From NCBI GenBank assembly GCA_910585275.1, contig CAJUCW010000043.1:1-27933 (forward strand): a DNA stretch of 27,933 bases. The letters are read 5' to 3'. A program made the translations under genes and the position numbers. The notes beneath the pieces are model-generated. The model searched no databases. It worked only from the letters and a program-made list of their open reading frames with translations, and was not told the origin of the DNA. The DNA comes from an uncultured Muribaculaceae bacterium (GTDB lineage: Bacteria; Bacteroidota; Bacteroidia; Bacteroidales; Muribaculaceae). This document shows, one piece after another, positions 16,493-24,513 of this stretch. Each line of letters starts with the position of its first letter. Within the stretch, counting starts at the first letter, position 1.

Positions 16493-17680
16493 TTATGCGA
16501 AAGTATAGTTTTTGCGGAGGTGATGGCGGCGGCGCATCTTGAATATGAAATTGCCGATGGGGTGCCAGAGCAGGAACCAAGGTAAAGCCCACCAAAGGCA
16601 AACCGATTGCAGACGCCGCGCTGTGCGCCTATAGATTGTGATTTCCGCAATCCATGCTATCCCGAGGATGGCTAAGGCTATGCAGGCTGGCAGCAGCGAG
16701 GGAAGTCCTAAGAATCCGGCGGCTATTGCGGCGGCAAGCATGGTCCACTGCATCAATGACCCCAATCCGGCTCTCAGAAAAGGGACACGGGGGAGAAACC
16801 GGGCGGTGAACTGGTATCTTTCCTTTATTTCGGCATGAATCCGGTTGCCCGATACTCCCCATTCCGAAGAGAGTATGGAATCCGGAGATATGGCGAGACG
16901 GGTATTTTCGGTGGTCATTATGTCTTTAAGGAAAAGGTCGTCGTCTCCGTTCATGAGATGCATGGTTTTTGCGTAACCCTTCTGACGGAAAAATATTTCC
17001 TTACGATAGGCCAGGTTCATTCCGTCGCCACGATAGGGATGTCCGTTTGCCGCTGCCCCTATCCATTGGCAGGCGGTGAGGGTGGAATCCATTTCCCTAT
17101 ACCATTTCCCCGCGCCGTGGAGGTCGCTGACATCTACGTGTGAATATCCGAGCACCACATCCGTCCGGGAGTCTTCAATGAATGGGGAGATAAGTTCGTA
17201 AATCCATTTTGTGGAAGGGATTTTGCAATTTGAGACGGTGGTTATGACGATGTCGCCTTTTGCTGCTTTCATACCCACGGTCTGCGCCAGTTTCCTGCGG
17301 CTCAGACTATGTGCTTCGGGAGGAATGAAAGTGATATACAGTTTTTCGGGATATTTTTTCAAAAGTCGTTCCGCAAGGTCGGAAGTGGTTTCTGCACCCC
17401 CTTCGTTGACTATGACTACCTCATAATTAGGGTAGTCTTGGTTCATTGCCATCTCAAGGTATGAATTTATTTCATCTTCCTCGGTGATGGTATATACAAT
17501 CACCGAGACTTTTGGAAAAACAGCGGAATCGTGGCCCGGAGAGGCTTCCTTATGATGACCTACGGCAGACCCTGCCATCCAGACGGGTTTAAATCTTGCC
17601 CAGATGGCAATAAGCGCGGAAACAGCCAGGGTTGCCAGGCAAATCCAGGTGGCGGTGTTGAAGCAGAATGCGAAGTTCAT
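16493..17680 (-). CDS. Membrane-anchored family 2 glycosyltransferase
   Basis: A 395-aa GT-A-fold glycosyltransferase. An N-terminal membrane segment (about 12-27) precedes the catalytic domain (about 56-300), and two to three hydrophobic segments follow (about 310-330, 333-350, 358-372) before a basic tail (KMRRRHHLRK). Fold markers are VSVIVYTITEEDEINSYLEMA at the nucleotide-binding start, DYPNYEVVIVNEGG, and MNGDDDLFL at 243-251 in the place of the catalytic ED region. The usual DxD metal motif is not evident: the expected place reads TTVSNCKIPS (147-156). The sugar donor and acceptor cannot be read from sequence. It lies 48 nt downstream of the MATE gene on the same strand, so they are probably co-transcribed. 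The family call is firm; catalytic competence is not. Confidence 0.85.
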   Translation of the reverse strand: MNFAFCFNTATWICLATLAVSALIAIWARFKPVWMAGSAVGHHKEASPGHDSAVFPKVSVIVYTITEEDEINSYLEMAMNQDYPNYEVVIVNEGGAETTSDLAERLLKKYPEKLYITFIPPEAHSLSRRKLAQTVGMKAAKGDIVITTVSNCKIPSTKWIYELISPFIEDSRTDVVLGYSHVDVSDLHGAGKWYREMDSTLTACQWIGAAANGHPYRGDGMNLAYRKEIFFRQKGYAKTMHLMNGDDDLFLKDIMTTENTRLAISPDSILSSEWGVSGNRIHAEIKERYQFTARFLPRVPFLRAGLGSLMQWTMLAAAIAAGFLGLPSLLPACIALAILGIAWIAEITIYRRTARRLQSVCLWWALPWFLLWHPIGNFIFKMRRRHHLRKNYTFA

Positions 17681-17728
17681 AGTGTCTTTTCTGTCAATAT
17701 GGTGTGAAGACTCATTGAGATAAACGGT

Positions 17729-19111
17729 TTATGCCTTCACGGAAAGCGGTGTGTTTTTGATTTTCTTTATTTGCCATGCCAGCATGCATGCCGTCACTGC
17801 CGAAGCCACGAAATCGCATATCGGATAGCAACTCCACACTCCGTCGAGTCCGAAATGTCGTGGTAGTATCAGAAGGAGAGGAATCATGAATATAATCTGG
17901 CGAGTAAGCGACAGGAACACCGCCTTTCCTGCCATGCCGAGGCTTTGGAAGAAGTTGGTGCCGACAATCTGGAATCCGACAATCCAGAATGTCATCGTGG
18001 TGATGCGCAGGCAGTTTATGGCACATTGTATCTGCCCTTCGTCTTGCATGAACATGCAGGCAATTGCGCGCGGGTTGAATGCACCGAGGAGACTTCCGAC
18101 AGATGTCACCACTAATGACGAGGCGGCGGCGAGGAAAAGAGTGCGGAAGAGGCGGTCGTGCCGTCCGGAGCCATAATTGTATCCGAGAATCGGCTGCATG
18201 CCTTGGCATATACCTATCACAACCATAACGAAAATTGTAACGAAACGGTTGAATACCACCACCGCGGCGATGGCGTTGTCTCCTCCGTATTTCAACAGTG
18301 AATTATTGACGATGGCGTTTATGCAAGAGCCCGCCATATTGATTAAAAACGGCGCCATGCCGATGTAGAGGATTGACCGGATTACGGGCCAGTTGAATTT
18401 GAAAGTGCCTCTGACGAAGTGGAGTTCGCTTTTTTTCTGGAAAAAATGCGACATCACGAAAAAGGCGGTCACAAGCATGGATATGTCGGTGGCTATGGCG
18501 GCCCCTTTGATGCCCCATCCGAAGCCGAAGAGGAAGAGAGGGGCGAGAATCATGTTCAGACCGGCCCCGATGAGGTTGGTGTACATCGCTTTGCCCGGAT
18601 AGCCGGTGGCGCGCATCACATTGTTGTAGGAGAAAGTGAGGTTCATCAGCACCATTCCGGGAAGCACCCACATAAGGAACTCACGGGCGTACGGGAGGGA
18701 GTTGGGAGAAGCTCCGAAAAGGCGCAGGATAGGGGAGAGGAACACCGCGAAGAGAGTGATATATGTCAGCCCTATCAAAACGGTGAGCTGCACGGAGTTG
18801 CCCAGGATAATCTCTGCCATCCGTTTGTCGTTCTGTCCCATCACGATGCTGACCCGGGTGGCAGATCCGGCTCCGATAAGCATGCCGAGGGCTGTTGCGA
18901 GGTTCATAACGGGGAATGTCACCGCTATTCCGCTGACCACGTTCGGGTCGTCGATTGCGTGGCCGATTACGATGGAGTCGATGATGTTGTAAACCGACAT
19001 GACGACAGTGCCCACCACTGCCGGAAGGCTGTATTTAAGAAGCAGACGCCAGATTTTTGCTGTGCCGAGTTCGCGGAGGCGGTCTGCGTTTTGTGTGGAA
19101 GCTGTTGCCAT
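17729..19111 (-). CDS. MATE family efflux transporter
   Basis: A 460-aa inner-membrane protein with about twelve hydrophobic segments arranged as two MatE halves (about 25-185 and 250-410), the expected size for the multidrug and toxic compound extrusion family. These proteins expel cationic or organic compounds using Na+ or H+ gradients. Recognisable stretches include YSLPAVVGTVVMSVYNIIDSIVIG at the first helix, GAGSATRVSIVMGQND, GLNMILAPLFLFGFGWGIKGAA, and GICQGMQPILGYNYG in the second half. The substrate is unknown. It is the first gene of a - strand pair with the glycosyltransferase, driven by a good promoter in the divergent region. Long open frames on the other strand here are shadows. 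Confidence 0.95.
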   Translation of the reverse strand: MATASTQNADRLRELGTAKIWRLLLKYSLPAVVGTVVMSVYNIIDSIVIGHAIDDPNVVSGIAVTFPVMNLATALGMLIGAGSATRVSIVMGQNDKRMAEIILGNSVQLTVLIGLTYITLFAVFLSPILRLFGASPNSLPYAREFLMWVLPGMVLMNLTFSYNNVMRATGYPGKAMYTNLIGAGLNMILAPLFLFGFGWGIKGAAIATDISMLVTAFFVMSHFFQKKSELHFVRGTFKFNWPVIRSILYIGMAPFLINMAGSCINAIVNNSLLKYGGDNAIAAVVVFNRFVTIFVMVVIGICQGMQPILGYNYGSGRHDRLFRTLFLAAASSLVVTSVGSLLGAFNPRAIACMFMQDEGQIQCAINCLRITTMTFWIVGFQIVGTNFFQSLGMAGKAVFLSLTRQIIFMIPLLLILPRHFGLDGVWSCYPICDFVASAVTACMLAWQIKKIKNTPLSVKA

Positions 19112-19158
19112 GGTTTATGTGGTGTTATGGAATCCCCCTGTCCGGGGTTTTTGAAATG

Positions 19159-19189
19159 CAAAGTTACAAATTTCTAACGGCAGATTCAA
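19159..19189 (-). promoter_or_regulatory. Bacteroidetes-type promoter for the MATE operon
   Basis: On the - strand TAACTTTG (plus-strand CAAAGTTA, 19159-19166) fits TAnnTTTG, and TTG (plus CAA, 19187-19189) lies 20 nt upstream. The start codon is about 48 nt from the -7 box. Confidence 0.7.
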
Positions 19190-19280
19190 CAATAAGTTTT
19201 TACAGGAGGTGAATATTCTATCCGATTTTACCTTAAATTGTATCGGAAACAAACATAGAGGGCGTTTGCAATGTTAATGA

Positions 19281-19311
19281 TTGTAAATGGAAAAGTAATT
19301 TATTAATTTTG
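19281..19311 (+). promoter_or_regulatory. Bacteroidetes-type promoter for the phospholipase-GH3 operon
   Basis: TTG (19281-19283) and TAATTTTG (19304-19311) are separated by 20 nt, matching the -33/-7 pattern. The leader to the ATG at 19368 is about 50 nt. It is divergent from the MATE promoter, with about 90 nt between the two -33 boxes. Confidence 0.75.
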
Positions 19312-19367
19312 CAGTCAGAAAATCCGGATATGCCGCTTTTCTCAGATATAAATCCGCTATAAATTAT

Positions 19368-20213
19368 ATGAACAACATATTAAAGACGATATTGGCCGTT
19401 GTTTTGTGCATGTTTTTTTCGCCTGTGGCGCAGGCGCAGTTGATTCCTGTGCACGACCAGAAGGAATTTGTGGATTCCTTGAAGCATGAACTTGACTACG
19501 GACCATATTTCGGGTTGTATAAAGACAATTATTTTACTGTTGGGACAGCCCCGTTCAAGAAGCCTACCGGCGTGAATTCGGATGTGAAGTTTCAGATATC
19601 CGTAGGGATACGTCTCACAGAAGCTACACTGCCATGGAATTCGTTTTTATTCCTGATGTACACCCAGAAGACGTTCTGGAATGTTTTCCAGGAGTCGTTG
19701 CCAATGCGCGACATCAACTTCAATCCGGGCATAGGGTGGTCAAAGCCGTTTTTCAACAAAGACCGCTACGTAGGGAAGCTCACCCTTATGCTTGAGCATG
19801 AGAGCAACGGGCGCGACGGTGATGATTCCAGAAGCTGGAACAAGGTTTCGATAAGCGGGTCAACCATTATCGACGAGTGGCTAATGGTGCATGCAAAATT
19901 CTGGATTCCTATAATCGACGGCCAGAATAATAAGGACATCCTGAATTATTGCGGAATATTTCAGAGCGGTTTTGTGGTCACAACCCCGAACAAGGAGTTT
20001 TCATGGGGTCTGACGTGGATTAAGCGTAAGGGGTTCAACCTTAATTTCAACACCATATGGGAGATGAGCTGGAGGGTATATGACAAGATGAACCTCAATC
20101 TTTTTGCCCAATATTACAACGGCTATGGCGAGAACCTGATAGACTATAATCAGTTCCATTCACGCTTCAGGGTGGGGATAGTATTCAAACCTAAATTCTT
20201 TTCCGAGTTTTAG
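19368..20213 (+). CDS. pldA: Outer membrane phospholipase A
   Basis: A 281-aa exported beta-barrel lipase that hydrolyses acyl chains from phospholipids in the outer membrane outer leaflet. Residues 1-23 are a signal peptide ending QAQ. The catalytic signature is intact: LEHESNGR, with H144 and S146, then DDSRSWNKV, with N158. The spacings (+2, +14) equal those of the E. coli OMPLA triad H142/S144/N156. Alternating hydrophobic strands run to the C-terminus, which ends VFKPKFFSEF with a terminal Phe as expected for BAM substrates. In known OMPLA the enzyme is dormant until membrane asymmetry is lost and it dimerises with calcium. The stop codon is 2 nt before the GH3 start, implying translational coupling. 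Confidence 0.9.
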   Translation: MNNILKTILAVVLCMFFSPVAQAQLIPVHDQKEFVDSLKHELDYGPYFGLYKDNYFTVGTAPFKKPTGVNSDVKFQISVGIRLTEATLPWNSFLFLMYTQKTFWNVFQESLPMRDINFNPGIGWSKPFFNKDRYVGKLTLMLEHESNGRDGDDSRSWNKVSISGSTIIDEWLMVHAKFWIPIIDGQNNKDILNYCGIFQSGFVVTTPNKEFSWGLTWIKRKGFNLNFNTIWEMSWRVYDKMNLNLFAQYYNGYGENLIDYNQFHSRFRVGIVFKPKFFSEF

Positions 20214-20215
20214 CG

Positions 20216-21751
20216 ATGGCAATAGATTTTACCCCGCTGGTGCGCCCGGGTTTCGTGAGGCTTGCGCGCCGCACGGATTCATGGGCAGAAAAGTCTGACG
20301 ATATTCAGAGAGACGTGTTGCGCGGACTTCTTTCGCGTTCACGCACCATCGACTATGGCAAGCTTTACGGATTCCGCGATATTTTGCGTGAAAAAAACAT
20401 CGTGGAAGCTTACAGGGCGCGTGTGCCTTTGGTTGATTATGAAGCTGTCCGCCCGTTGGTGATGCGTATGATAAAAGGTGAGCCGGATGTGTTGTGGCGC
20501 GGGAGATGCGTCGATTTCGCCCAATCGTCGGGCACGTCGGGCGGCAAATCCAAATTCATCCCTGTCACGGGCGACTCTTTATCCGGCAATCATTACCGAG
20601 GGGCGGCCGATGCCGTGGCTCATTACCTGCGGCTTGTGCCGGAAAGCCGTATGTTTTCAGGAAAAGGTTTTATCCTTGGCGGCTCTTTTTCCAATACCCT
20701 TGGATTCGACGTGCCGGGCGTGCATGTCGGCGACCTGAGCGCCACATTGATACGCAAAATCAGCCCACTTGCCAATTTTGTTAGGATTCCCGACAAGAAG
20801 ACGGCTCTCATGCCTGATTGGGAGACTAAGCTCCCCGCTTTGGTAGAGGCCGCCTGCCGGAGCGATGTCACCAATATTTCGGGTGTGCCGTCATGGTTCC
20901 TGACCGTAATCCGCAAGATTGCGGAGGCAAGGGGCGTGGAGAAAATTTCCGACGTATGGCCTAATCTTGAGGTGTTTTTCCATGGGGGGATTTCGTTCGA
21001 ACCATATCGTGACGAATATTTGAGACTGACAGACCCCGCAAAGATGCATTTCCTTGAAACCTATAATGCTTCGGAGGGTTTTTTTGCCGTGCAGAACGAT
21101 TTCGACAGTCGTGCGATGCTCCTTGTAATCGACCGGGATGTGTTTTATGAGTTTATTCCGGTGGAAGGGGACGACCGTAGTCCTCGGCCCGTGTGGGAAG
21201 TTGAAAAGGGGAGGGTCTATGAAATGGTGATTTCGTCGAGCAACGGACTTTGGCGTTACCGCCTCGGCGACACCGTCAGGATTGCGCAGACAAATCCCGT
21301 TAAAATCACCATAGCAGGGCGCACCAAGAGTTTTATCAACGCATTCGGGGAAGAACTGATGGAAGACAACGCCGAGAAAGCCATGGCCGCCGCGTGCGAC
21401 CGCACCGGCTCGTCGATATTGAACTATACGGCGGCCCCGCAGTTTGCCTCTAAAGGGAAGAAGGGAAGGCATCAATGGCTTGTGGAATGGGGAAAGGCCC
21501 CTGCCGACAATGCGGAATTCGCCGTCGTGCTCGACGAAGAACTTCGTAAACTAAATTCCGACTACGATGCCAAGCGCAGTCATTCCATATTCCTTGACAT
21601 GCCGGAGGTGATAAGCGCAACGCCCGGCCTGTACGATCGCTGGCTGAAGAGCGCCGGGAGTCATAAACTGGGGGGGCAGCGCAAGGTGCCGCGTCTGAGC
21701 AATGACCGTCAGATTTTCGACAATCTTCTTTGTATGATGGAGAATAAATGA
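20216..21751 (+). CDS. GH3-family acyl-adenylating amido synthetase
   Basis: A 511-aa cytosolic enzyme of the GH3/acyl-adenylate family. Plant members activate jasmonate or auxin with ATP and join them to amino acids; bacterial substrates are mostly unknown. All three nucleotide motifs are present: SSGTSGGKSK at 104-113, YNASEGFF from 283, and YRLGDTVRI from 348. The C-terminal lid (from about 385) is also present, giving a complete enzyme. No signal peptide. It starts 2 nt after the phospholipase stop and ends before a large hairpin terminator, so the two form an operon. This suggests, as inference, that its acyl substrate is a fatty acid released from phospholipid. Confidence 0.9.
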   Translation: MAIDFTPLVRPGFVRLARRTDSWAEKSDDIQRDVLRGLLSRSRTIDYGKLYGFRDILREKNIVEAYRARVPLVDYEAVRPLVMRMIKGEPDVLWRGRCVDFAQSSGTSGGKSKFIPVTGDSLSGNHYRGAADAVAHYLRLVPESRMFSGKGFILGGSFSNTLGFDVPGVHVGDLSATLIRKISPLANFVRIPDKKTALMPDWETKLPALVEAACRSDVTNISGVPSWFLTVIRKIAEARGVEKISDVWPNLEVFFHGGISFEPYRDEYLRLTDPAKMHFLETYNASEGFFAVQNDFDSRAMLLVIDRDVFYEFIPVEGDDRSPRPVWEVEKGRVYEMVISSSNGLWRYRLGDTVRIAQTNPVKITIAGRTKSFINAFGEELMEDNAEKAMAAACDRTGSSILNYTAAPQFASKGKKGRHQWLVEWGKAPADNAEFAVVLDEELRKLNSDYDAKRSHSIFLDMPEVISATPGLYDRWLKSAGSHKLGGQRKVPRLSNDRQIFDNLLCMMENK

Positions 21752-21789
21752 AGTGAGATTGCGTTATAAAATAATACTTTATAAAATAA

Positions 21790-21867
21790 GCTGCGTGATT
21801 GTAGCGACACAATTTTTTTGCAATCGGTTACGATTGGGGCTTCTGCGGTGTCGTACGGTTGCGCAGC
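21790..21867 (+). terminator. Long structured hairpin after the GH3 gene (copy 1)
   Basis: GCTGCG (21790-21795) pairs with CGCAGC (21862-21867), and pairing continues inward through several G-U pairs to CGACAC against GTGTCG, about 20 pairs with one bulge. Inside is a perfect smaller hairpin CAATCG-GTTA-CGATTG (21821-21836). It is followed by ATTATTTTAA rather than a clean T run. It lies upstream of the promoter at 21906, so it belongs to the 3' end of the GH3 transcript. A diverged second copy lies at 24514-24596. Confidence 0.7.
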
Positions 21868-21905
21868 ATTATTTTAAGGTTTGGCGCGTCTTTTTATGAA
21901 TAGTG

Positions 21906-21937
21906 TTTGTGAAAGTGGATTAAAAGACTTATATTTG
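21906..21937 (+). promoter_or_regulatory. Promoter of module copy 1
   Basis: TTTG (21906-21909) and TATATTTG (21930-21937) with a 20-nt spacer match the Bacteroidetes -33/-7 consensus exactly. Transcription would start near 21944, giving a leader of about 130 nt before the ATG at 22075. The same promoter occurs at 24627-24658. Confidence 0.85.
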
Positions 21938-22017
21938 CGATTGAAAACGCGATGACAATCGGTCATTGCGAAGCCACTGAAAAACTTATCTTGGATTATG
22001 AAATGGAATTTGCCGGT

Positions 22018-22041
22018 GGTTCGGTTTTGTTTTGTCGAACC
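22018..22041 (+). promoter_or_regulatory. Leader hairpin of module copy 1
   Basis: GGTTCG (22018-22023) pairs with CGAACC (22036-22041) around a T/G-rich 12-nt loop, within the predicted 5' leader and 33 nt before the start codon. A flanking CCGG (22013-22016) can extend the stem past a bulge. The core is identical in copy 2. An upstream ATGAC/GTCAT hairpin (21952-21966) also persists, with one G-U change in copy 2. Confidence 0.45.
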
Positions 22042-22074
22042 CGGTTAATCCAACCTATATGAATATAGAACATT

Positions 22075-23028
22075 ATGAAACGTGTAGCGATTTTATTGTT
22101 ATTGTGTGCCGTATGGGCCGTTGGCCTTATGGCACAGGAGATTGTCACAGGCACCGTGGTCGATGGCAAGAATGAACCTGTGCCGGGAGTGCGTGTCGAG
22201 ATAGATGGGCGTTCGGAATACGCCATGACCGATATCGACGGCACATTCCGTATCGAGCTCCCGGTGACGGCCAAGAAGGTGAGGGTCTCCTATCCCGGCT
22301 TCAAGCCTATAGTTAGAAATATCAAGCCCGACATGGTTATAAAACTCGGCAACGGGTGGGCCGGGAAATCAAGCGGCTACCGAGGCTTCTTCGACTTCCT
22401 GATGGGTGTCGGGTTCGGAGGGGATGTGAATGTGCAGGCCGGAATGCTGAGTTTGGAATCCGTTCGTCCTGGAATCTCATTCGGTTATACTACCACACAC
22501 GGTTATCAGGTAAATTCCAATCTTTTCGTGGGTCTGGGATTTGGCATCGTGGCTAATTCTATTTACGGAAAGGAAGTCAACCCCGGTTATATTGACAATA
22601 TCCATGAGTTGGATTTGATTGGCATTCCTGTTTTTCTGGATTTGAGATGGGATTTCGAACTTGCCGGCAAAACGGCACCTTATGTTGGGGTAAAGATGGG
22701 GTATAAATATAATATATCGGTTGATGAAGACTATAATTACCTTTGGACATATCATTATGGTAATGGCTATAGTTCGGAACTTGAATTGTTTTCAGAAAGT
22801 AACGGACAGTTCTTCTTACAGCCGTCGATAGGCCTTCGCACACTGATAGGCAACAAGGTCGGAATGAATCTCGGGCTGTCGTACAACGTCATGGAGACAA
22901 GGAAGCTGAGGGCGGTTTATACATTCGACCAATATGGCCAACATAAAGATATACACCAGCGGGCGCAATTCAACCTCGGTAAACACACCGGAGGCGTTCT
23001 GATGTTCAACATTGGTTTTGATTTCTGA
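22075..23028 (+). CDS. Module gene A1: regulatory-like domain plus outer-membrane beta-barrel
   Basis: A 317-aa exported protein. The signal peptide is 1-21 (ending GLMAQ). Residues about 22-92 form a carboxypeptidase-D-regulatory-like (transthyretin-fold) domain: VTGTVVDGKNEPVPGVRVEI ... YAMTDIDGTFRIELP. From about 100 a small barrel follows, with strands GYQVNSNLFVGLGFGI, FLDLRWDF, APYVGVKMGYKYNI and FFLQPSIGLR, ending VLMFNIGFDF with a terminal aromatic residue. No TonB plug is present, so it is not a SusC-type transporter. The barrel half is homologous to the C1, A2 and C2 barrels. It heads a probable operon with a lipoprotein 57 nt downstream and barrel C1. Role unknown; surface display or assembly is possible. 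Confidence 0.8.
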   Translation: MKRVAILLLLCAVWAVGLMAQEIVTGTVVDGKNEPVPGVRVEIDGRSEYAMTDIDGTFRIELPVTAKKVRVSYPGFKPIVRNIKPDMVIKLGNGWAGKSSGYRGFFDFLMGVGFGGDVNVQAGMLSLESVRPGISFGYTTTHGYQVNSNLFVGLGFGIVANSIYGKEVNPGYIDNIHELDLIGIPVFLDLRWDFELAGKTAPYVGVKMGYKYNISVDEDYNYLWTYHYGNGYSSELELFSESNGQFFLQPSIGLRTLIGNKVGMNLGLSYNVMETRKLRAVYTFDQYGQHKDIHQRAQFNLGKHTGGVLMFNIGFDF

Positions 23029-23085
23029 CAACATATAATCATGATGGGCTGTTATAGGGTGGTCTGTCAAATAAATATCTGAAAA

Positions 23086-23772
23086 ATGAAAATTTGTTTT
23101 AAATATATTTTTGGTTTGCTCGGTATTGTGACGATGATGTCGTCATGCACTGAGGAGAAGACCTATATGGTTGACAGTTTCTTCAGCGGTACTGTTGATT
23201 TCGAGATAGAGAACATGCAGCTTGGCGACAGGAGCATATCCCGTTCTGTGGCAGATGTCGGCTCATATCATCCTGTCGGATCAGGAACTACATTTGATAT
23301 CCCCGTGTATTATGTGGGAAAACCGGATGAATATTATTTTTCTTACAGTTCGACAGGAGAGAATGTGGTTTTATCCGGCGGCAACAATGAACTACAGCTC
23401 AGATTCACGCCTCGGTGTCCTGAGGAAACGTCGGCTCATTTCACGATGCCGTGGGGTAAGGAATACGACCTCACTGCAAAGGATTCAGTTTTGAATATCC
23501 TTATTGATAGAAGTATGATGCAGCAACCGATGGATTATTCTCTTGTTGAGAACGGTTACTATGTCATAAAGGCGGAAAGTGAATACAAGAAAGGCAGCGT
23601 TGTATATCTCAACAGCGGATATGTTATGATTCAGCTAATAGAAGATTTGGAATATGTAAAGTCGGAGGAGAAATGGTATATCAACTCTTGGATGTGGAAT
23701 GTCAGAAATCTTAAAGGCACCTCCGCACCGACGGGAGACCGGCAAGTATTGACGGACATTTATAAAGATTGA
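23086..23772 (+). CDS. Module gene B1: lipoprotein, short form
   Basis: A 228-aa protein with a lipobox MMSSC and lipid cysteine C21, followed by TEEK. The acidic pair close to the cysteine resembles Bacteroidetes surface-export signals, so it may face outward; this is inference. It shares the order of motifs with the product of 25759-26958: FEIENM, VYYVGKP, GGNNELQLRFTPRC, AHFTMPWGKEYDLTAKDSV, YYVIKAESEYKKGSV, NSWMW. It ends shortly after that domain, while the paralogue continues with a second related domain. I do not recognise a named family. It lies 7 nt before C1. Confidence 0.75.
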   Translation: MKICFKYIFGLLGIVTMMSSCTEEKTYMVDSFFSGTVDFEIENMQLGDRSISRSVADVGSYHPVGSGTTFDIPVYYVGKPDEYYFSYSSTGENVVLSGGNNELQLRFTPRCPEETSAHFTMPWGKEYDLTAKDSVLNILIDRSMMQQPMDYSLVENGYYVIKAESEYKKGSVVYLNSGYVMIQLIEDLEYVKSEEKWYINSWMWNVRNLKGTSAPTGDRQVLTDIYKD

Positions 23773-23779
23773 ATTTATT

Positions 23780-24496
23780 ATGAAAAGGATACTGATAATA
23801 ATAGTGACATCGCTTCTGCCTGTGTTTGCCTACGCGCAGGAGTGGAGGGGATTTAAAGGATTTGTGGATTTCTATATCGGTGCATCGGGGGGCACAGGGT
23901 ATGATTTCCGTGGCACGCCGGCTGTGAGTTTCTCCAATGTGAAAAACAAGATAACCTGTGGCTTCAATTTTACGGGTGGTTATCAGGTTTTCCCATCTTT
24001 GTTTGCCGGTGTCGGCTTCGGATTTTATACAAATGAAATAAGCTATTTGAGTTATGAAGTGGAAGGTGACTATGGTTTCGAAATGGATAGCGCGACTTTT
24101 TATTCGTTTTATTATCCCGTGTTCGCCGACCTGAGGTGGACGCTCAATATCAATTCCCGTGTTACCCCGTTCGTGGATTTAAAGATAGGTTATCAGTTCG
24201 GAATTCCGATAACTGAAGGAGATTTGGGTTATTATTATAACGGAGATGTATATGGCGACGGTTATGAAGTTTCTGAAGTTGTAGCCCGCCATAGACCCGG
24301 TTTTTATTTGTTGCCCTCCATCGGGGTGAGGTTTGGAAAGCGTTCCGCCTTTAACCTTGGAGTCGCTTATAATCCATTTATAGGTAAGGAATTTGTTCTT
24401 ATACAAGGGGCTGGCGAGGGTCAGCGCCCCGTCGAAAAGGTAGTCGGGAAATCGTCAACAGGTTCTTTCCTGGTGACGTTGGGGGCAGATTTTTGA
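23780..24496 (+). CDS. Module gene C1: small outer-membrane beta-barrel protein
   Basis: A 238-aa protein with a signal peptide (MKRILIIIVTSLLPVFAYAQ) and amphipathic strands throughout, ending SFLVTLGADF. It lacks the regulatory-like domain of A1 and consists of the barrel only. Shared landmarks with A1 are GYQVFPSLFAGVGFGFY, FADLRWTLNI, VTPFVDLKIGYQFGI, FYLLPSIGVRFG and AFNLGVAYNP. The fold resembles the small Bacteroidetes 'outer membrane beta-barrel' families; no enzymatic site is visible. It begins 7 nt after B1 and is followed by the copy-2 hairpin terminator. Confidence 0.8.
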   Translation: MKRILIIIVTSLLPVFAYAQEWRGFKGFVDFYIGASGGTGYDFRGTPAVSFSNVKNKITCGFNFTGGYQVFPSLFAGVGFGFYTNEISYLSYEVEGDYGFEMDSATFYSFYYPVFADLRWTLNINSRVTPFVDLKIGYQFGIPITEGDLGYYYNGDVYGDGYEVSEVVARHRPGFYLLPSIGVRFGKRSAFNLGVAYNPFIGKEFVLIQGAGEGQRPVEKVVGKSSTGSFLVTLGADF

Positions 24497-24513
24497 ATTT
24501 GAAATAACGATAT

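Larger units (their letters stand above)
21790..22335 (+). repeat. Direct repeat copy 1: terminator, promoter, leader and N-terminal coding start
   Basis: This stretch is repeated at 24515-25056 in the same orientation, about 2.72 kb apart. It includes the hairpin, promoter, leader and the first about 85 codons of the barrel gene. The block 22046-22235 (190 nt) is identical in both copies; differences are scattered elsewhere. The 323-nt gap 21752-22074 contains this element, plus two 11-nt copies of TTATAAAATAA at 21764-21789. Confidence 0.9.

Noticed and set aside
19132..19156. CCCC/GGGG mini-hairpin with T5 near the MATE start
   Set aside because: Only four pairs; it lies in the MATE leader region and reads as a terminator only on the + strand, where no gene ends.
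18419..19177. 252-codon open frame on the + strand opposite the MATE gene
   Set aside because: It is the antisense of a clear membrane-protein gene; composition is His/Glu-rich with no family resemblance.
21952..22065. Possible upstream ORF (about 37 codons) in the leader of A1
   Set aside because: In copy 2 the same frame stops after six codons, so it is not conserved although the DNA is.
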